From: JBBKXP01 sp038251315
GTDB taxonomy: Bacteria > Pseudomonadota > Alphaproteobacteria > Rhodobacterales > Rhodobacteraceae
DNA length: 64,000 bases
Assembly (NCBI GenBank): GCA_038251315.1
Contig: JBBSBK010000004.1
Coordinates: 4,477 to 68,476, forward strand
Reading direction: 5' to 3'
Shown: positions 46,001-55,054 of the stretch, piece by piece
How the letters are laid out: the number at the start of each line of letters is the position of its first letter
Position numbering within the stretch: the stretch's first letter is position 1
The notes under the pieces: model-generated
The model's database searches: none
Told to the model about the DNA's origin: nothing
The model's input: only the letters and a program-made list of their open reading frames with translations
Made by a program: the position numbers and the translations under genes

Positions 46001-46719
46001 CCGACTTTATTGCCATCCATGGTGAAGTTGCGCACGATTTCATACGCGCAAGGCCATTTCGCCTCGCCCTCTGCCCAGGACATCTTCTTGATCCAACCCT
46101 CGGGCCTGCCGCAATCATAAAGTGCATCTGGGTTCACACCCCAGTCCGGGTCTTCATAGCAGGCGGCCTCATATTTCGGGAATTCGACATATTCGCCCTC
46201 GAACACCGAAGGGGCCCAATGCGGCTTGTAGATCCACAAAAGGATGGGTCTCTTGCGTTCAGAGGCGGATTTCAGTTTGGCATCCCAACCACCCCAGGCC
46301 ATGGAACCCGAAAGTTAGCGCCGTTGCGGCGAGGTTTCGGGGGTGGAAAACAGCTCGGCACAGCCTTTCAACCACTCCCATGCCTGAAGACCGCGGCATT
46401 GCTCTTTCATGTAGATCGGATACCACCACTCTTCCTTGGCCTTGGTGCCAGTTTCGCCGATGTCCAGCACCTTGCCGGTCGCGACCGAGGCGGTAAACGC
46501 CGATTTCTGCGTGGTCTGCCAGGTTTCCAGCGCGATGTGCAGATCGCCCACCTCAAAGTCGGGATACCGCGCACTGTCGTCTGCGATGACCTTTTCCACG
46601 TTGTAGCCCGCCGTGGACAGGATGATGTTCAGGGACTCAGCATGGACCTGCATTGATGGCCAGTCCGCGATCATGACCTCGATCGGATCGGTGGACTCCA
46701 CCTCGAATGTCAGCGAGGC
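46001..46719 (-). pseudogene. degraded betaine/choline-type substrate-binding protein (OpuAC/ProX-like)
   Basis: The frame begins ASLTFEVESTDPIEVMIADW without a signal peptide; the codon before is TAA. It runs through ADDSARYPDFEVGDLHIALE and EEWWYPIYMKEQC, meets an in-frame TAA at 46315-46317, and continues in the same frame MAWGGWDAKLKSASERKRPI, LLWIYKPHWAPSVFEGEYVE, GVNPDALYDCGRPEGWIKKM to about NFTMDGNKVG. The Trp-rich segments are typical of quaternary-amine-binding OpuAC proteins. The signal peptide and last part are missing, and the 3' end is joined to permease sequence in another frame, so a deletion removed the intergenic junction. No ATPase gene of this transporter is visible. Confidence 0.83.
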
Positions 46720-46779
46720 TTAAAGCGGTTGCGTCAATCAGTTACTGAGCGATATTCATGGTGCTCTTTCCGTTGGTGT

Positions 46780-47445
46780 TCAGCCTTTGGCATTCCAGCC
46801 GTTGTCGACGTAAAGGGGCGTTCCGTTGATGAAGCTGGCCTCGTCAGATGCGAGAAATATTGCGGCTGCGGCAACGTCTTCGGGTTCGCAGATTCGGCCC
46901 TTTGCGGCGGCCAGATCTGACTCGTTCCACTGTTGGTCCAGCCCGTCCAATTCCTTGATTTCCCGCAACCCGTGATCGGTTTTCACAAATGCCGGACACA
47001 CCGCATTGGCGCGGATGACCCGGTCGCGGTATTTGGCCGCGATGGAACGGGCCAGTTGCAGGACGGCACCTTTGGTCATGCAATACAGGCTTTCCAGCGC
47101 AAAGCCCTTCTCGCCACCGATGGACGAGGCGATGACAATCGACCCGCCGCCATCGTCCAGCATATGCGCCACGACCTCGCGGCCGGTGACGAAAGCTGAC
47201 CTGACGTTGATCGCCATGAGTCGGTCACAATCCGCATTGGTCGTCTCATGCAGCGGTTTCACGATGTTGCTGCCCGCATGGTTGAACAACATGTCGATCC
47301 GCCCCCAACGATCCGCAACCCCGGCGACTGCGGCATGAACTGCGCCTGTATCTGAGGCGTCGCTGCCCATGAAGTTCGCCTTACCACCGGTCGCCGCGAC
47401 TTCCTGCCCGGCTGCGCGGCCCATGCCGACGGTCCCGCCCGTGCA
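46780..47445 (-). pseudogene. short-chain dehydrogenase with internal deletion near N-terminus
   Basis: The cofactor loop is visible as CTGGTVGMGRAA (from 47445) but is followed at once by GQEVAATGGKANFMGSDASD, so about 20-25 residues of the usual betaA-alphaB region are missing. The first beta strand is also absent because unrelated sequence joins at 47446. The rest is a normal SDR: LFNHAGSNI, SIVIASSIGGEKG, the catalytic pair in YCMTKGAVLQLARSIAAKYR, and a closing FINGTPLYVDNGW. ATG 47424 could start a 214-aa product, but it would lack the nucleotide-binding fold and is unlikely to work. Confidence 0.78.
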
Positions 47446-47875
47446 GGAATGGCTCTATCGTGTAGGGCCGAAATAGATCGGCCAAGGCATCGTCTTCGGC
47501 CCACGAAAACATCGGGTTATGGCTTGCGTCGCCCAAGGTGAAGTGAGGTGAAGTGAAGTGAAAATAGCTTTCCGCTTGTTTCAAAAGCACCAGCGTTTCC
47601 GCCATGTGCATCAACGCAATCGCATGCCGTATCTGTTTCAGTTCCGGCAGGCCGCGCCTTCGTTGTCCAGGAATTGTAGGCGAGATTTTATCGGGCACTA
47701 CAGCCATCGCGTGCAACAGTCCCATTAATATAACACGCCTGCCGCTTATCAAGTGATGGGAACCGCAGCAGATTTCCACAAGACAGGCTGTCATGAATTT
47801 GTTACATACCAACGGCGGCAGATGCCTCTCAGCCCTCGCACGACAAACTTGCGAGGCGAAAATCGTAGCGAGAAC
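47446..47875. other. junction region with unidentified gene fragment
   Basis: A minus-strand frame (47812 down to 47381) contains HNPMFSWAEDDALADLFRPY and ELKQIRHAIALMHMAETLVL, which look protein-like but match no family I can name. It joins the SDR fragment at about 47446. The piece carries the pentanucleotide repeat at 47538-47562. The plus-strand part nearest 47876 is the leader of the Na/Pi cotransporter gene. Confidence 0.3.
47538..47562. repeat. GTGAA pentanucleotide tandem repeat, five units
   Basis: Five head-to-tail 5-bp units, of which the second is GTGAG and the others GTGAA. It lies in the unidentified minus-strand fragment upstream of the SDR pseudogene. A five-base unit would shift frame on gain or loss of a copy. 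Confidence 0.85.
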
Positions 47876-49528
47876 ATGATGTTGGTCTTTCTTTTGAACG
47901 TCGCAGCTGCGGCGGCTTTACTTGTTTACGCAGTTCGCATGGTCCGAACCGGCGTCGAGCGGGCCTTTGCTGTGCAGCTTCGACGCTGGCTGCGCGCTTC
48001 GGCGGAAAATCGGATTGTTGCGGCGGGGAGCGGGGCCATTGTCGCACTGTTGCTGCAAAGTGCGACGGCGCTTGCGGTCATGGCTTCGGGATTCATCACC
48101 ACGGGGGCAATTTCGGCTGGTGTCGGTCTTTCCATGCTGCTCGGGGCTGATATCGGATCGGCGATGGTCGTTCAGGCTCTGGTTCTGCGCCCATCTTGGC
48201 TGGCGCCATTGCTGTTGCTGGCCGGGGTCGCCACGTTCCTGCGGTCGCAGGAAAAGCCCGGACGGCAGATCGGACGGATCCTGATCGGCCTCGCGTTGGT
48301 CTTCGTCGCGCTTGGAATGATTGCCGAGGCAAGCGGCCCGATCCGCGAATTCTCGGGGTTGCAGACCGTCGCCGTTTACCTGCAGCGCGATCCTGTGTCG
48401 GCGTTCGTGCTGGGCGCGCTGCTGGCCTGGGTCGTCCATTCCTCGGTCGCGGCGATCCTTCTGGTAATGACCTTTGCCGCACAGGGCATTCTGTCGGTTC
48501 CGGTGGCAGCGGCGGTCGTACTGGGGGCCAATCTGGGAGGCAGTTTCATCGCGATCACGCTGACGCTGGGCGCGGCTGCGGGGGCCCGGCAGATGGTTTG
48601 GTCGAATGCGATACTGCGCGGCGGCGGTGCGGCTGCCTGCCTGACCGCGCTGATCCTGGCACCGCACGACTGGTCTTGGCTGGGCTCTTCGGCGGGTCAG
48701 CAGGTGATCAACCTGCATCTGATCTTCAACGTGGCCGTCGCGATTGTGGGTTTACCGCTAATCGCACCGTTGCAGCGCGCGGTCGCCATGGTGATCCGCG
48801 AACCTGTCGCCGGAACAACCGAAGAGCGGCCAAGCGCGCTTGATCCTGCTGCCCTTGACAATCCCCAACGGGCGCTGGCATGCGCCGCGCGCGAGGTGCT
48901 TCACATGGGCGAGCTGGCCGAGTCGATGCTGCGTCCGGTTATGCCGCTTTTCACGAAATGGGACCCGACCGTCGCGGCGAGCTTGTCGGAAACCGAAATG
49001 CGGCTGGACCAGATGTACAGCGCCACCAAGACCTATCTTGCCCAACTGGATGTGCGCGGTGTGGATCAGGACCTGACGCGACAGGTGAACGAGCTTCTGG
49101 ATCAGGCCGCGCTCTACGAATCTGCCGGAGATTCGGTCGTCCGCTTGACCCTGGGCCTTGCCAAGAAGCTGAACGCCGAGGGGCTGAACTTTTCGGACCG
49201 GGGATATGACGATCTGTCGGAGTTCCATGACTTTGTGCTGACCAACGCGCAGGCGGCGCTGCATGTGCAGATGTCGGGCAATCCCGCAGCGGCTCTTGAA
49301 TTGGTGCGCCAGAAAGAGCGTGCGCGTCAGCTGGAGCGATTCTATCAGCACGCACATCTTGATCGCTTGCGGGACGGCAATCCGGAAACCTCGACCACGT
49401 CAAACATCCATCTGGAGACGTTGCGCGAATTGAAGCAGATCAACACATGCTTTATCACGGTCGCCTACCCGATCCTGACTGAAAGCGGCGAGCTGCTGGA
49501 AACGCGGTTGAAGCGGATTCCCGTCTGA
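47876..49528 (+). CDS. Na/Pi cotransporter family protein with PhoU-like C-terminus
   Basis: About 550 aa from ATG 47876 (ATG 47879 equally possible); the frame is open upstream without family similarity. Two inverted Na_Pi_cotrans repeats give about 8-9 membrane helices, with the family's Gln-Ser motifs: ALLLQSATALAVMASGFITT (about 58-77), and VVHSSVAAILLVM with GANLGGSFIAITLTLGAAAG in the second half. A cytosolic helical C-terminus (about 330-550) resembles PhoU. It should import phosphate with sodium or regulate phosphate balance. It is convergent with ugpC 5 bp downstream. Confidence 0.92.
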   Translation: MMLVFLLNVAAAAALLVYAVRMVRTGVERAFAVQLRRWLRASAENRIVAAGSGAIVALLLQSATALAVMASGFITTGAISAGVGLSMLLGADIGSAMVVQALVLRPSWLAPLLLLAGVATFLRSQEKPGRQIGRILIGLALVFVALGMIAEASGPIREFSGLQTVAVYLQRDPVSAFVLGALLAWVVHSSVAAILLVMTFAAQGILSVPVAAAVVLGANLGGSFIAITLTLGAAAGARQMVWSNAILRGGGAAACLTALILAPHDWSWLGSSAGQQVINLHLIFNVAVAIVGLPLIAPLQRAVAMVIREPVAGTTEERPSALDPAALDNPQRALACAAREVLHMGELAESMLRPVMPLFTKWDPTVAASLSETEMRLDQMYSATKTYLAQLDVRGVDQDLTRQVNELLDQAALYESAGDSVVRLTLGLAKKLNAEGLNFSDRGYDDLSEFHDFVLTNAQAALHVQMSGNPAAALELVRQKERARQLERFYQHAHLDRLRDGNPETSTTSNIHLETLRELKQINTCFITVAYPILTESGELLETRLKRIPV

Positions 49529-49533
49529 CGCAG

Positions 49534-50604
49534 TCAGGCCCGGATAGAAAGCCGTTTGCCGGTGTCGGGTGCAAAGAAATGCAGCCGGTCGGCTATGGGG
49601 GCGACGTGCAGGCGGTCGCCGCGCGCGATAGCGGTATTGCCCGACAGACGCAGGGTCACAAGCTCGTCGGACCCTTCGATGACGCCGTAGCCGAAGGAGT
49701 CTGCGCCCAGCCACTCGACCGACCGCAGCACGACCGGGATAGCAGGCGTGGCGGCGTCCACCAGTTCCAGATCCTCGGGGCGCAGTCCAAGGCGGTAGTC
49801 CCCGTTGGCGGGAAGACCCGAAAGCGGCAGGCGGTGCCCGCCCGGCAGAACCGCAAAGCCGCCGTCGACGCGGACGGTGAAGATGTTCATGGCCGGCGAC
49901 CCGATGAAGCTGGCGACGAATTCGCTGGCCGGGTTCATGTAAACCTCGTGCGGGGTGGCGATCTGCTCGGCTACGCCCTTGTTGATCACGATCAGACGGT
50001 CGGCCAGCGTCATCGCCTCGACCTGATCGTGGGTCACATAAAGCGTCGTCTGCCCGGTCCGCAAATGCAACTCCTTGATCTGCAAGCGCATCTGCACACG
50101 CAGCTTGGCATCAAGGTTTGACAGAGGCTCGTCCAGCAGAAAAGCCGACGGTTCGCGCACAAGGGCCCGGCCCATCGCAACCCGCTGACGCTGCCCCCCC
50201 GACAGATCGCGCGGCCTGCGGTCGAGATAGGGCTCAAGTTCCAGCATCGCGGCCACGCGGGCGACGGAATCCTGAATCTCGGCCTTGGACAGCTTTGCGA
50301 TCTTCAGCCCATATGCCATGTTTTCGCGCACGCTCATATGGGGATAAAGCGCGTAGTTCTGGAACACCATCGCGATGTCACGCTGGCGCGGTTCAAGATC
50401 GTTCACCACCTTGTCGTTGATCTTGATGGTGCCCGAGGTGATGCTTTCCAGCCCCGCGACCATACGCAACAGCGTGGACTTGCCGCAGCCGGATGGCCCG
50501 ACGATCACCACGAATTCGCCATTCGGGATGTCCATGGTGATGCCGTGGATCACCTGTTGTCCGCCATAACTTTTCCGCAGATCGTTCAGCAGGATACGCG
50601 CCAT
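49534..50604 (-). CDS. ugpC: sn-glycerol-3-phosphate ABC transporter ATPase
   Basis: 356 aa of the MalK/UgpC type. Walker A is VGPSGCGKSTLLRMVAG, the Q-loop is VFQNYALYPHMSVRENMAYG, the signature is DLSGGQRQRVAMGRALV, and Walker B is FLLDEPLSNLDAKLRV. A C-terminal TOBE/regulatory domain starts near 235 and holds YRLGLRPEDLEL. It begins immediately after the ugpE stop and is last in a ugpB-A-E-C operon. It powers uptake of glycerol-3-phosphate or related glycerophosphodiesters. UgpC versus MalK is decided by the neighbours. Confidence 0.93.
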   Translation of the reverse strand: MARILLNDLRKSYGGQQVIHGITMDIPNGEFVVIVGPSGCGKSTLLRMVAGLESITSGTIKINDKVVNDLEPRQRDIAMVFQNYALYPHMSVRENMAYGLKIAKLSKAEIQDSVARVAAMLELEPYLDRRPRDLSGGQRQRVAMGRALVREPSAFLLDEPLSNLDAKLRVQMRLQIKELHLRTGQTTLYVTHDQVEAMTLADRLIVINKGVAEQIATPHEVYMNPASEFVASFIGSPAMNIFTVRVDGGFAVLPGGHRLPLSGLPANGDYRLGLRPEDLELVDAATPAIPVVLRSVEWLGADSFGYGVIEGSDELVTLRLSGNTAIARGDRLHVAPIADRLHFFAPDTGKRLSIRA

Positions 50605-51474
50605 TTACTTCTCCGTCTCGACAAGGCCCTTCACGAACCACCGCTGCATCACCACGACCACAAGGATCGGCGGCAGGATGGCCAGCACGGAAGTCACCAT
50701 GACAAGGTTCCAGGGGGTATCGGCATCGGCAAAAGAGATCATCTTCTTCAGCGCGATGACGATGGTGTTCATCTCGTTGGAATTGGTGACCAACAGCGGC
50801 CACAAGTATTGCGTCCAGCCATAGATGAACTGGATCACGAAGATCGCCGCCACATTGGTCAGCGACAGCGGCCACAGGATATCCTTGAAAAACCGCCACG
50901 GCCCCGCACCATCGACCCGCGCGGCCTCCAGCAGTTCATCCGGTATGGTCATGAAAAACTGCCGGAACAGCAGCGTGGCGGTTGCAGACGCGATCAGCGG
51001 CAGGATCAGACCGGCATAGGTGTCGATCAGGCCCAGATCGACCATCACCTTGTAGGTCGGCTGGATCCGCACCTCGACCGGCAACATCAGGGTGATGAAG
51101 ATCAACCAGAAGCAGGCCATCCGCAGGGGAAAGCGGAAAAAGACAATGGCATAGGCCGACGCCATCGAGATCGCGATCTTCCCCAGCGCAATGCCCATCG
51201 CGATCAGCGTCGTGTTACCCAGCAGTCGCCACAGGCTGACCCCGCCGATCCGGCCTATCCCACCGGAAAACGCCTCGTCATAGTTCTGGAATGCTTCCGG
51301 CCCCGGCAGCAAAGGCAGGGGCGGGCGCAGGATGGTCTGGGTCGAATGGGTCGAGGCGATCACGACGTAATAAATCGGAAAGGCCACGATGATCACGCCA
51401 AGAATCATCCACAAATGCGCCATCATCCGCGCCGGTCCGCGCGCGGCGAGGGGCGTGTGCGCGGCGTTATCCAT
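50605..51474 (-). CDS. ugpE: sn-glycerol-3-phosphate ABC transporter permease
   Basis: 289 aa, six predicted membrane helices and the MalG/UgpE-type coupling motif (LLEAARVDGAGPWRFFKDIL, EAA loop). The N-terminal LWMILGVIIVAFPIYYVVIA with STHSTQTILRPPLPLLPG is typical of UgpE. Start overlaps the ugpA stop by 8 bp, and its stop abuts ugpC. With UgpA it forms the heteromeric channel in the inner membrane. Confidence 0.93.
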   Translation of the reverse strand: MDNAAHTPLAARGPARMMAHLWMILGVIIVAFPIYYVVIASTHSTQTILRPPLPLLPGPEAFQNYDEAFSGGIGRIGGVSLWRLLGNTTLIAMGIALGKIAISMASAYAIVFFRFPLRMACFWLIFITLMLPVEVRIQPTYKVMVDLGLIDTYAGLILPLIASATATLLFRQFFMTIPDELLEAARVDGAGPWRFFKDILWPLSLTNVAAIFVIQFIYGWTQYLWPLLVTNSNEMNTIVIALKKMISFADADTPWNLVMVTSVLAILPPILVVVVMQRWFVKGLVETEK

Positions 51475-52348
51475 AATGCACCCGTCTTTCGATAAAGCGG
51501 AACTGGAAGGCGGTCAACGTGATGACAATCACCATCAGGATCACCGATTGCGCCGCGGAATCGCCCATGATCAGGTTCACGAAACCGTCGTTGTAAACCT
51601 TGTAGACCAAAGTTTCAGTCGCTTTTCCCGGCCCGCCGCTGGTCACGGCGTGGATGATGCCAAAGGTGTCGAACAGCGCATAAACCGTGTTTACCACCAG
51701 CAGGAAAAAGGTGGTCGGTGCCAGCAGCGGAAAGACGATGGTCCGGAACGCATGCCCGCGGCTCGCGCCGTCGATTGCCGCGGCCTCAAGCAGGGATTTG
51801 GGAATCGCCTGAAGTCCGGCTATGAAGAACAGGAAGTTGTAGCTGATCTGCTTCCACGTCGCCGCCGCCACCACCAATGCCATCGCCTGTTCGCTGTCCA
51901 GCAGCGGGTTCCAGGCAATCCCCATCTGACGCAGCGGCCAGGCCAGGGTGCCGAATGACGGGTTGAACATGAAAAGCCACAGCATTCCCGCTATGGCCGG
52001 GGCAACCGCATAGGGCCAGATCATCAGGGTGCGGTAGAACCCCTTGCCACGCACGATCTTTTCCGCCTGTACGGCCAGAAACAGCGCGACAGCCAGCGCA
52101 CAAAACGCCACCAGGATCGAAAAGACAGCCGTGACCTTGATCGAGTTCAGATAGCTGGGATCGCTCAGCACCTTGCGGAAATTGGCCAGCCCGACAAAAG
52201 TGCTGCTTAGCCCGAACGGGTCTTCCCGCAGCACCGATTGCCGGAACGCCTGCGCGGCGGGCCAGTAAAAGAAGATAATCGTGATTGCCAACTGGGGTGC
52301 CAGCAAGAGCCAAGGCAGAACCTTGTGCGGAAAAACTGTCCGTCGCAT
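51467..52348 (-). CDS. ugpA: sn-glycerol-3-phosphate ABC transporter permease
   Basis: 293 aa, six membrane helices, MalF/UgpA-type. The N-terminus VLPWLLLAPQLAITIIFFYW with PAAQAFRQSVLREDPFGLSS is close to E. coli UgpA, and the EAA loop reads LLEAAAIDGASRGHAFRTIV. It begins 73 bp after the ugpB stop, across a terminator-like hairpin, and overlaps ugpE by 8 bp. It pairs with UgpE. Confidence 0.94.
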   Translation of the reverse strand: MRRTVFPHKVLPWLLLAPQLAITIIFFYWPAAQAFRQSVLREDPFGLSSTFVGLANFRKVLSDPSYLNSIKVTAVFSILVAFCALAVALFLAVQAEKIVRGKGFYRTLMIWPYAVAPAIAGMLWLFMFNPSFGTLAWPLRQMGIAWNPLLDSEQAMALVVAAATWKQISYNFLFFIAGLQAIPKSLLEAAAIDGASRGHAFRTIVFPLLAPTTFFLLVVNTVYALFDTFGIIHAVTSGGPGKATETLVYKVYNDGFVNLIMGDSAAQSVILMVIVITLTAFQFRFIERRVHYG

Positions 52349-52374
52349 AGATAATCCTTGCCTTGCAGGCCATC

Positions 52375-52407
52375 AAAAAGCGCGCACCGTTAGCCGCCGG
52401 TGCGCGC
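52375..52407 (-). terminator. intrinsic terminator/attenuator between ugpB and ugpA
   Basis: Perfect 10-bp stem GCGCGCACCG/CGGTGCGCGC (52380-52389 and 52398-52407) with an 8-nt loop; in the minus-strand transcript it is followed directly by five U (52375-52379). It starts 15 bp past the ugpB stop. Partial termination here would give more binding protein than membrane components. Confidence 0.88.
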
Positions 52408-52421
52408 CATCGCTAGATGGT

Positions 52422-53717
52422 TCAGCCGCCCGATGCTTCCTTGATCGCGGCGTTGCCACGCTCGGCTGCGGCCTTCAGGGCCTGCTCGGCGGTCTGCTCG
52501 CCAGCGAGCATCTTCTCGTACTCCTCGTTCTGGATGTCACGCAGCTGCGGCAGGTTCGGCGCCCGCACCCCCTTGGAGTTTTCGGTCGGCGTCTTGCCGG
52601 ACATCTGCAGGATCGGCACTTCACGCGCGGGGTTCGTATCGTAGAAGCCCGAGGCCTTGGTCGCCTCGTAGGCGGCCGTGGTCACCGGCAGATAACCCGA
52701 CTGTTCGTGCAGGAACTGCTGCACCGGGGTCTGCGACAGATAGTTGAAGAAAGTGCCGACGCCCTTGTAAACCTCGTCCGACTTGCCCCCCATCACCCAG
52801 AGCGAGGCCCCGCCCGGTGTGGTGTTCTGTGGCGCACCTTCGGCGGTTTCATCATAGGGCAGCTGGCCGATGCCGTAGTTGATGCCCGACTTGACGATGT
52901 CGCCCAAACCGCCCGAGCTTTCGGTCAGGATGCCACATTCACCCGAGGTGAAGTTCTGCTTGGCCTCGGAGGTGCGCCCGCCGTAGACGAAGACGCCTTC
53001 CTTGCCCAGATCGGCAAGTTCCTGAAAATGCTTGACGAACAGCGGCCCGTCGATCGCCAGTTCCGGCGTGCCTGCCAGACCGTTCTCGTTGCTGGCCCAC
53101 GAGACATTGTTCCACGCCGCAAAATTCTCGGTGTGAATCCAGGTCAGCCAGGTCGAGGTGTAGCCGCAGGTGGCGGCCCCGCTGGATTTGATCTGGCGGG
53201 CAGCGGCCCAGACTTCGGCCCAGGTCTTGGGCGGGGCGTTCACGTCCAGCCCGGCCTTCTCGAAGATATCCTTGTTGTAGTAAAGGATCGGCGAGGAAGA
53301 GTTGTAGGGAAACGACAGCATCTCGCCTTCGGGGCTGGAGTAATAGCCGACAATCCCCGGCAGATACGCGCTTTTGTCAAAGGTGAAGCCCGCATCGCTC
53401 AGCACTTCGGCGACCGGCTTGATCGCGCCTTGCGCGCCCATCATCACACCGGTGCCCACATCGAACACCTGAATGATGTCAGGGGCCTGGCCCGCGCGGA
53501 ACGCAGCGATGCCCGCGTTCAGCGTTTCGGGATAGGTGCCCTTGAACACGGGCTTGACCACATATTCGGTCTGGCTTGCGTTGAAATCGCTGGCGATTTT
53601 GTCCACGACCTCGGAGTTCGCGCCCGTCATGGCATGCCACCAGGAAATCTCGGTCTGGGCCTGCGCCGCAAACGGCAGCAGTGCCATCCCGACGGCCCAC
53701 AGGTTCACAATCTTCAT
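52422..53717 (-). CDS. ugpB: sn-glycerol-3-phosphate-binding periplasmic protein
   Basis: 431 aa from ATG 53717, behind a GGAGGAG ribosome-binding site, near the E. coli UgpB length (438). A signal peptide (about 1-20, GMALLPFAAQAQ) precedes a type II binding fold with the UgpB hallmark TEISWWHAMTGANSEVVDKI, then YPETLNAGIAAFRAGQAPDI, SFPYNSSSPILYYNKDIFEK and GGASLWVMGGKSDEVYKGVG. It captures glycerol-3-phosphate in the periplasm. As first gene of ugpBAEC it sets the operon, divergent from the AfuA-like gene. In other proteobacteria ugp is induced by phosphate starvation; I did not find a convincing Pho box. Confidence 0.95.
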   Translation of the reverse strand: MKIVNLWAVGMALLPFAAQAQTEISWWHAMTGANSEVVDKIASDFNASQTEYVVKPVFKGTYPETLNAGIAAFRAGQAPDIIQVFDVGTGVMMGAQGAIKPVAEVLSDAGFTFDKSAYLPGIVGYYSSPEGEMLSFPYNSSSPILYYNKDIFEKAGLDVNAPPKTWAEVWAAARQIKSSGAATCGYTSTWLTWIHTENFAAWNNVSWASNENGLAGTPELAIDGPLFVKHFQELADLGKEGVFVYGGRTSEAKQNFTSGECGILTESSGGLGDIVKSGINYGIGQLPYDETAEGAPQNTTPGGASLWVMGGKSDEVYKGVGTFFNYLSQTPVQQFLHEQSGYLPVTTAAYEATKASGFYDTNPAREVPILQMSGKTPTENSKGVRAPNLPQLRDIQNEEYEKMLAGEQTAEQALKAAAERGNAAIKEASGG

Positions 53718-54028
53718 CTTGGTCTCCTCCCAGAATTTTATCACGCCGGGCAGCAAAGCGTCGCTGTTTGCCGACAATTTCCGCAGCCCTGCCCCAATAG
53801 GGTGCTTTCGGGCCGTCGAGTCAATTCGATAGGTATGCGCCCGTTCTTCGCCGACAAGACCTGTGCACAACAAGGGCGTAGACTATCGGGTTTGCACTCC
53901 CGGCCGGGGGCCGCTCGCGCCGTGCGATTTTTTATTGTCACAGTCGGGATGTTGGGCCTATGATTTCTAACAAAAATATGGCGGGTCATTCAAGAGCCGC
54001 GTCACATCGATATTCTGGGAGGAATACC
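53718..54028. other. divergent promoter region between ugpB and the AfuA-like gene
   Basis: 311 bp with no gene. It carries ribosome-binding sites for both flanking genes and an AT-rich stretch around 53930-53975. A TTGTCACAG half-site near 53935 recalls a Pho-box half, but the second repeat is not recognisable, so phosphate control is only a guess. Confidence 0.4.
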
Positions 54029-55051
54029 ATGACCAAATCCGCTTGGGCTGCGGCTGCTTTCGTTACGGGGGCCGGCCTTTCCGGTACGGCTGCCATGGCC
54101 GATCTGAATCTCTACTGCTCGGCACAGGAGGAGTGGTGCCAGATCATGGAGAAAAGCTTTGAAGAGGCGACCGGCATTGACGTCGCGATGACCCGCAAAT
54201 CAAGCGGTGAAACCTTCGCGCAAATTCAGGCCGAAGCCAGCAATCCCAAGGGCGATGTCTGGTGGGGCGGCACGGGCGATCCGCATCTGCAGGCGGCCGA
54301 AGAAGACCTGACCGAAGCCTATGTCAGCCCGATGCGTGAGCAACTGCACCCCTGGGCCATCGCGCAAGCTACCAGTGCCAACGACAAGACGATCGGCATC
54401 TATTCCGGCGCGCTGGGGTTTGGCTACAACAGTGACATGCTGGCAAAGGCTGGCCTGCCCGCGCCCGCCTGCTGGGAAGACCTGACCAAGCCGGAATACA
54501 AGGGCATGGTGCAGATGGCGAACCCGAACTCCTCGGGGACCGCTTACACGACGCTGGCCTCGATGGTGCAGATGTTCGGCGAGGATGGTGGCTTTGACTA
54601 CATGAAGCGCCTTCATGCCAATATCAACCAGTATACCAAATCCGGTTCTGCCCCGATCAAGGCTGCCGGCACCGGCGAGACGCTGATCGGCATCGTTTTC
54701 ATGCATGACGCTGTGGCGCAGGCGGTCGCGGGTTTCCCGATCGTTACCGTCGCCCCCTGCGAAGGCACCGGCTATGAGATCGGTTCGATGTCGATCATCA
54801 AGGGCGCGCGCAACCCGGACGAGGCGAAGCAGTTCTACGACTGGGCACTAAGCGTCGAGGCGCAGAATCTCGCGCTTCAGGTCAACGCGTTTCAGGTGAT
54901 GTCGAATGTCGGCGCGACGAAATCTGACAAGGCGCCCGACCTCGCGACGGTGAAACTGATCGACTACGACTTCAAGAAGTATGGCTCGTCGGACGAGCGC
55001 AAACGCCTGCTGTCGAAGTGGGACACCGAAGTCTCGACTCTGCCGCAGTAA
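54029..55051 (+). CDS. AfuA/FbpA-type periplasmic substrate-binding protein
   Basis: 340 aa from ATG 54029, with a GGGAGGAA ribosome-binding site. A signal peptide (about 1-25, AAAFVTGAGLSGTAAMA) precedes an iron-type binding fold: LNLYCSAQEEWCQIMEKSFE, MTRKSSGETFAQIQAEASNP, GDVWWGGTGDPHLQAAEEDL, MANPNSSGTAYTTLASMVQM. Sequence annotation usually says Fe(III), but the AfuA branch of this family binds hexose phosphates in Actinobacillus. No Tyr-Tyr iron-binding pair is obvious near the C-terminal domain. With two phosphatase genes downstream and ugp divergent, a phosphorylated organic ligand is favoured. Confidence 0.88.
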   Translation: MTKSAWAAAAFVTGAGLSGTAAMADLNLYCSAQEEWCQIMEKSFEEATGIDVAMTRKSSGETFAQIQAEASNPKGDVWWGGTGDPHLQAAEEDLTEAYVSPMREQLHPWAIAQATSANDKTIGIYSGALGFGYNSDMLAKAGLPAPACWEDLTKPEYKGMVQMANPNSSGTAYTTLASMVQMFGEDGGFDYMKRLHANINQYTKSGSAPIKAAGTGETLIGIVFMHDAVAQAVAGFPIVTVAPCEGTGYEIGSMSIIKGARNPDEAKQFYDWALSVEAQNLALQVNAFQVMSNVGATKSDKAPDLATVKLIDYDFKKYGSSDERKRLLSKWDTEVSTLPQ

Positions 55052-55054
55052 CCC

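Noticed and set aside
53925..53960. Pho box in the ugpB/afuA-like divergent promoter
   Set aside because: Only one TTGTCAC-like half is visible. The second direct repeat at 11-bp spacing is missing, so phosphate control is left as a hypothesis.
52281..53963. 560-codon plus-strand open frame opposite ugpB
   Set aside because: It is antisense to ugpB, with no motif or ribosome-binding site.
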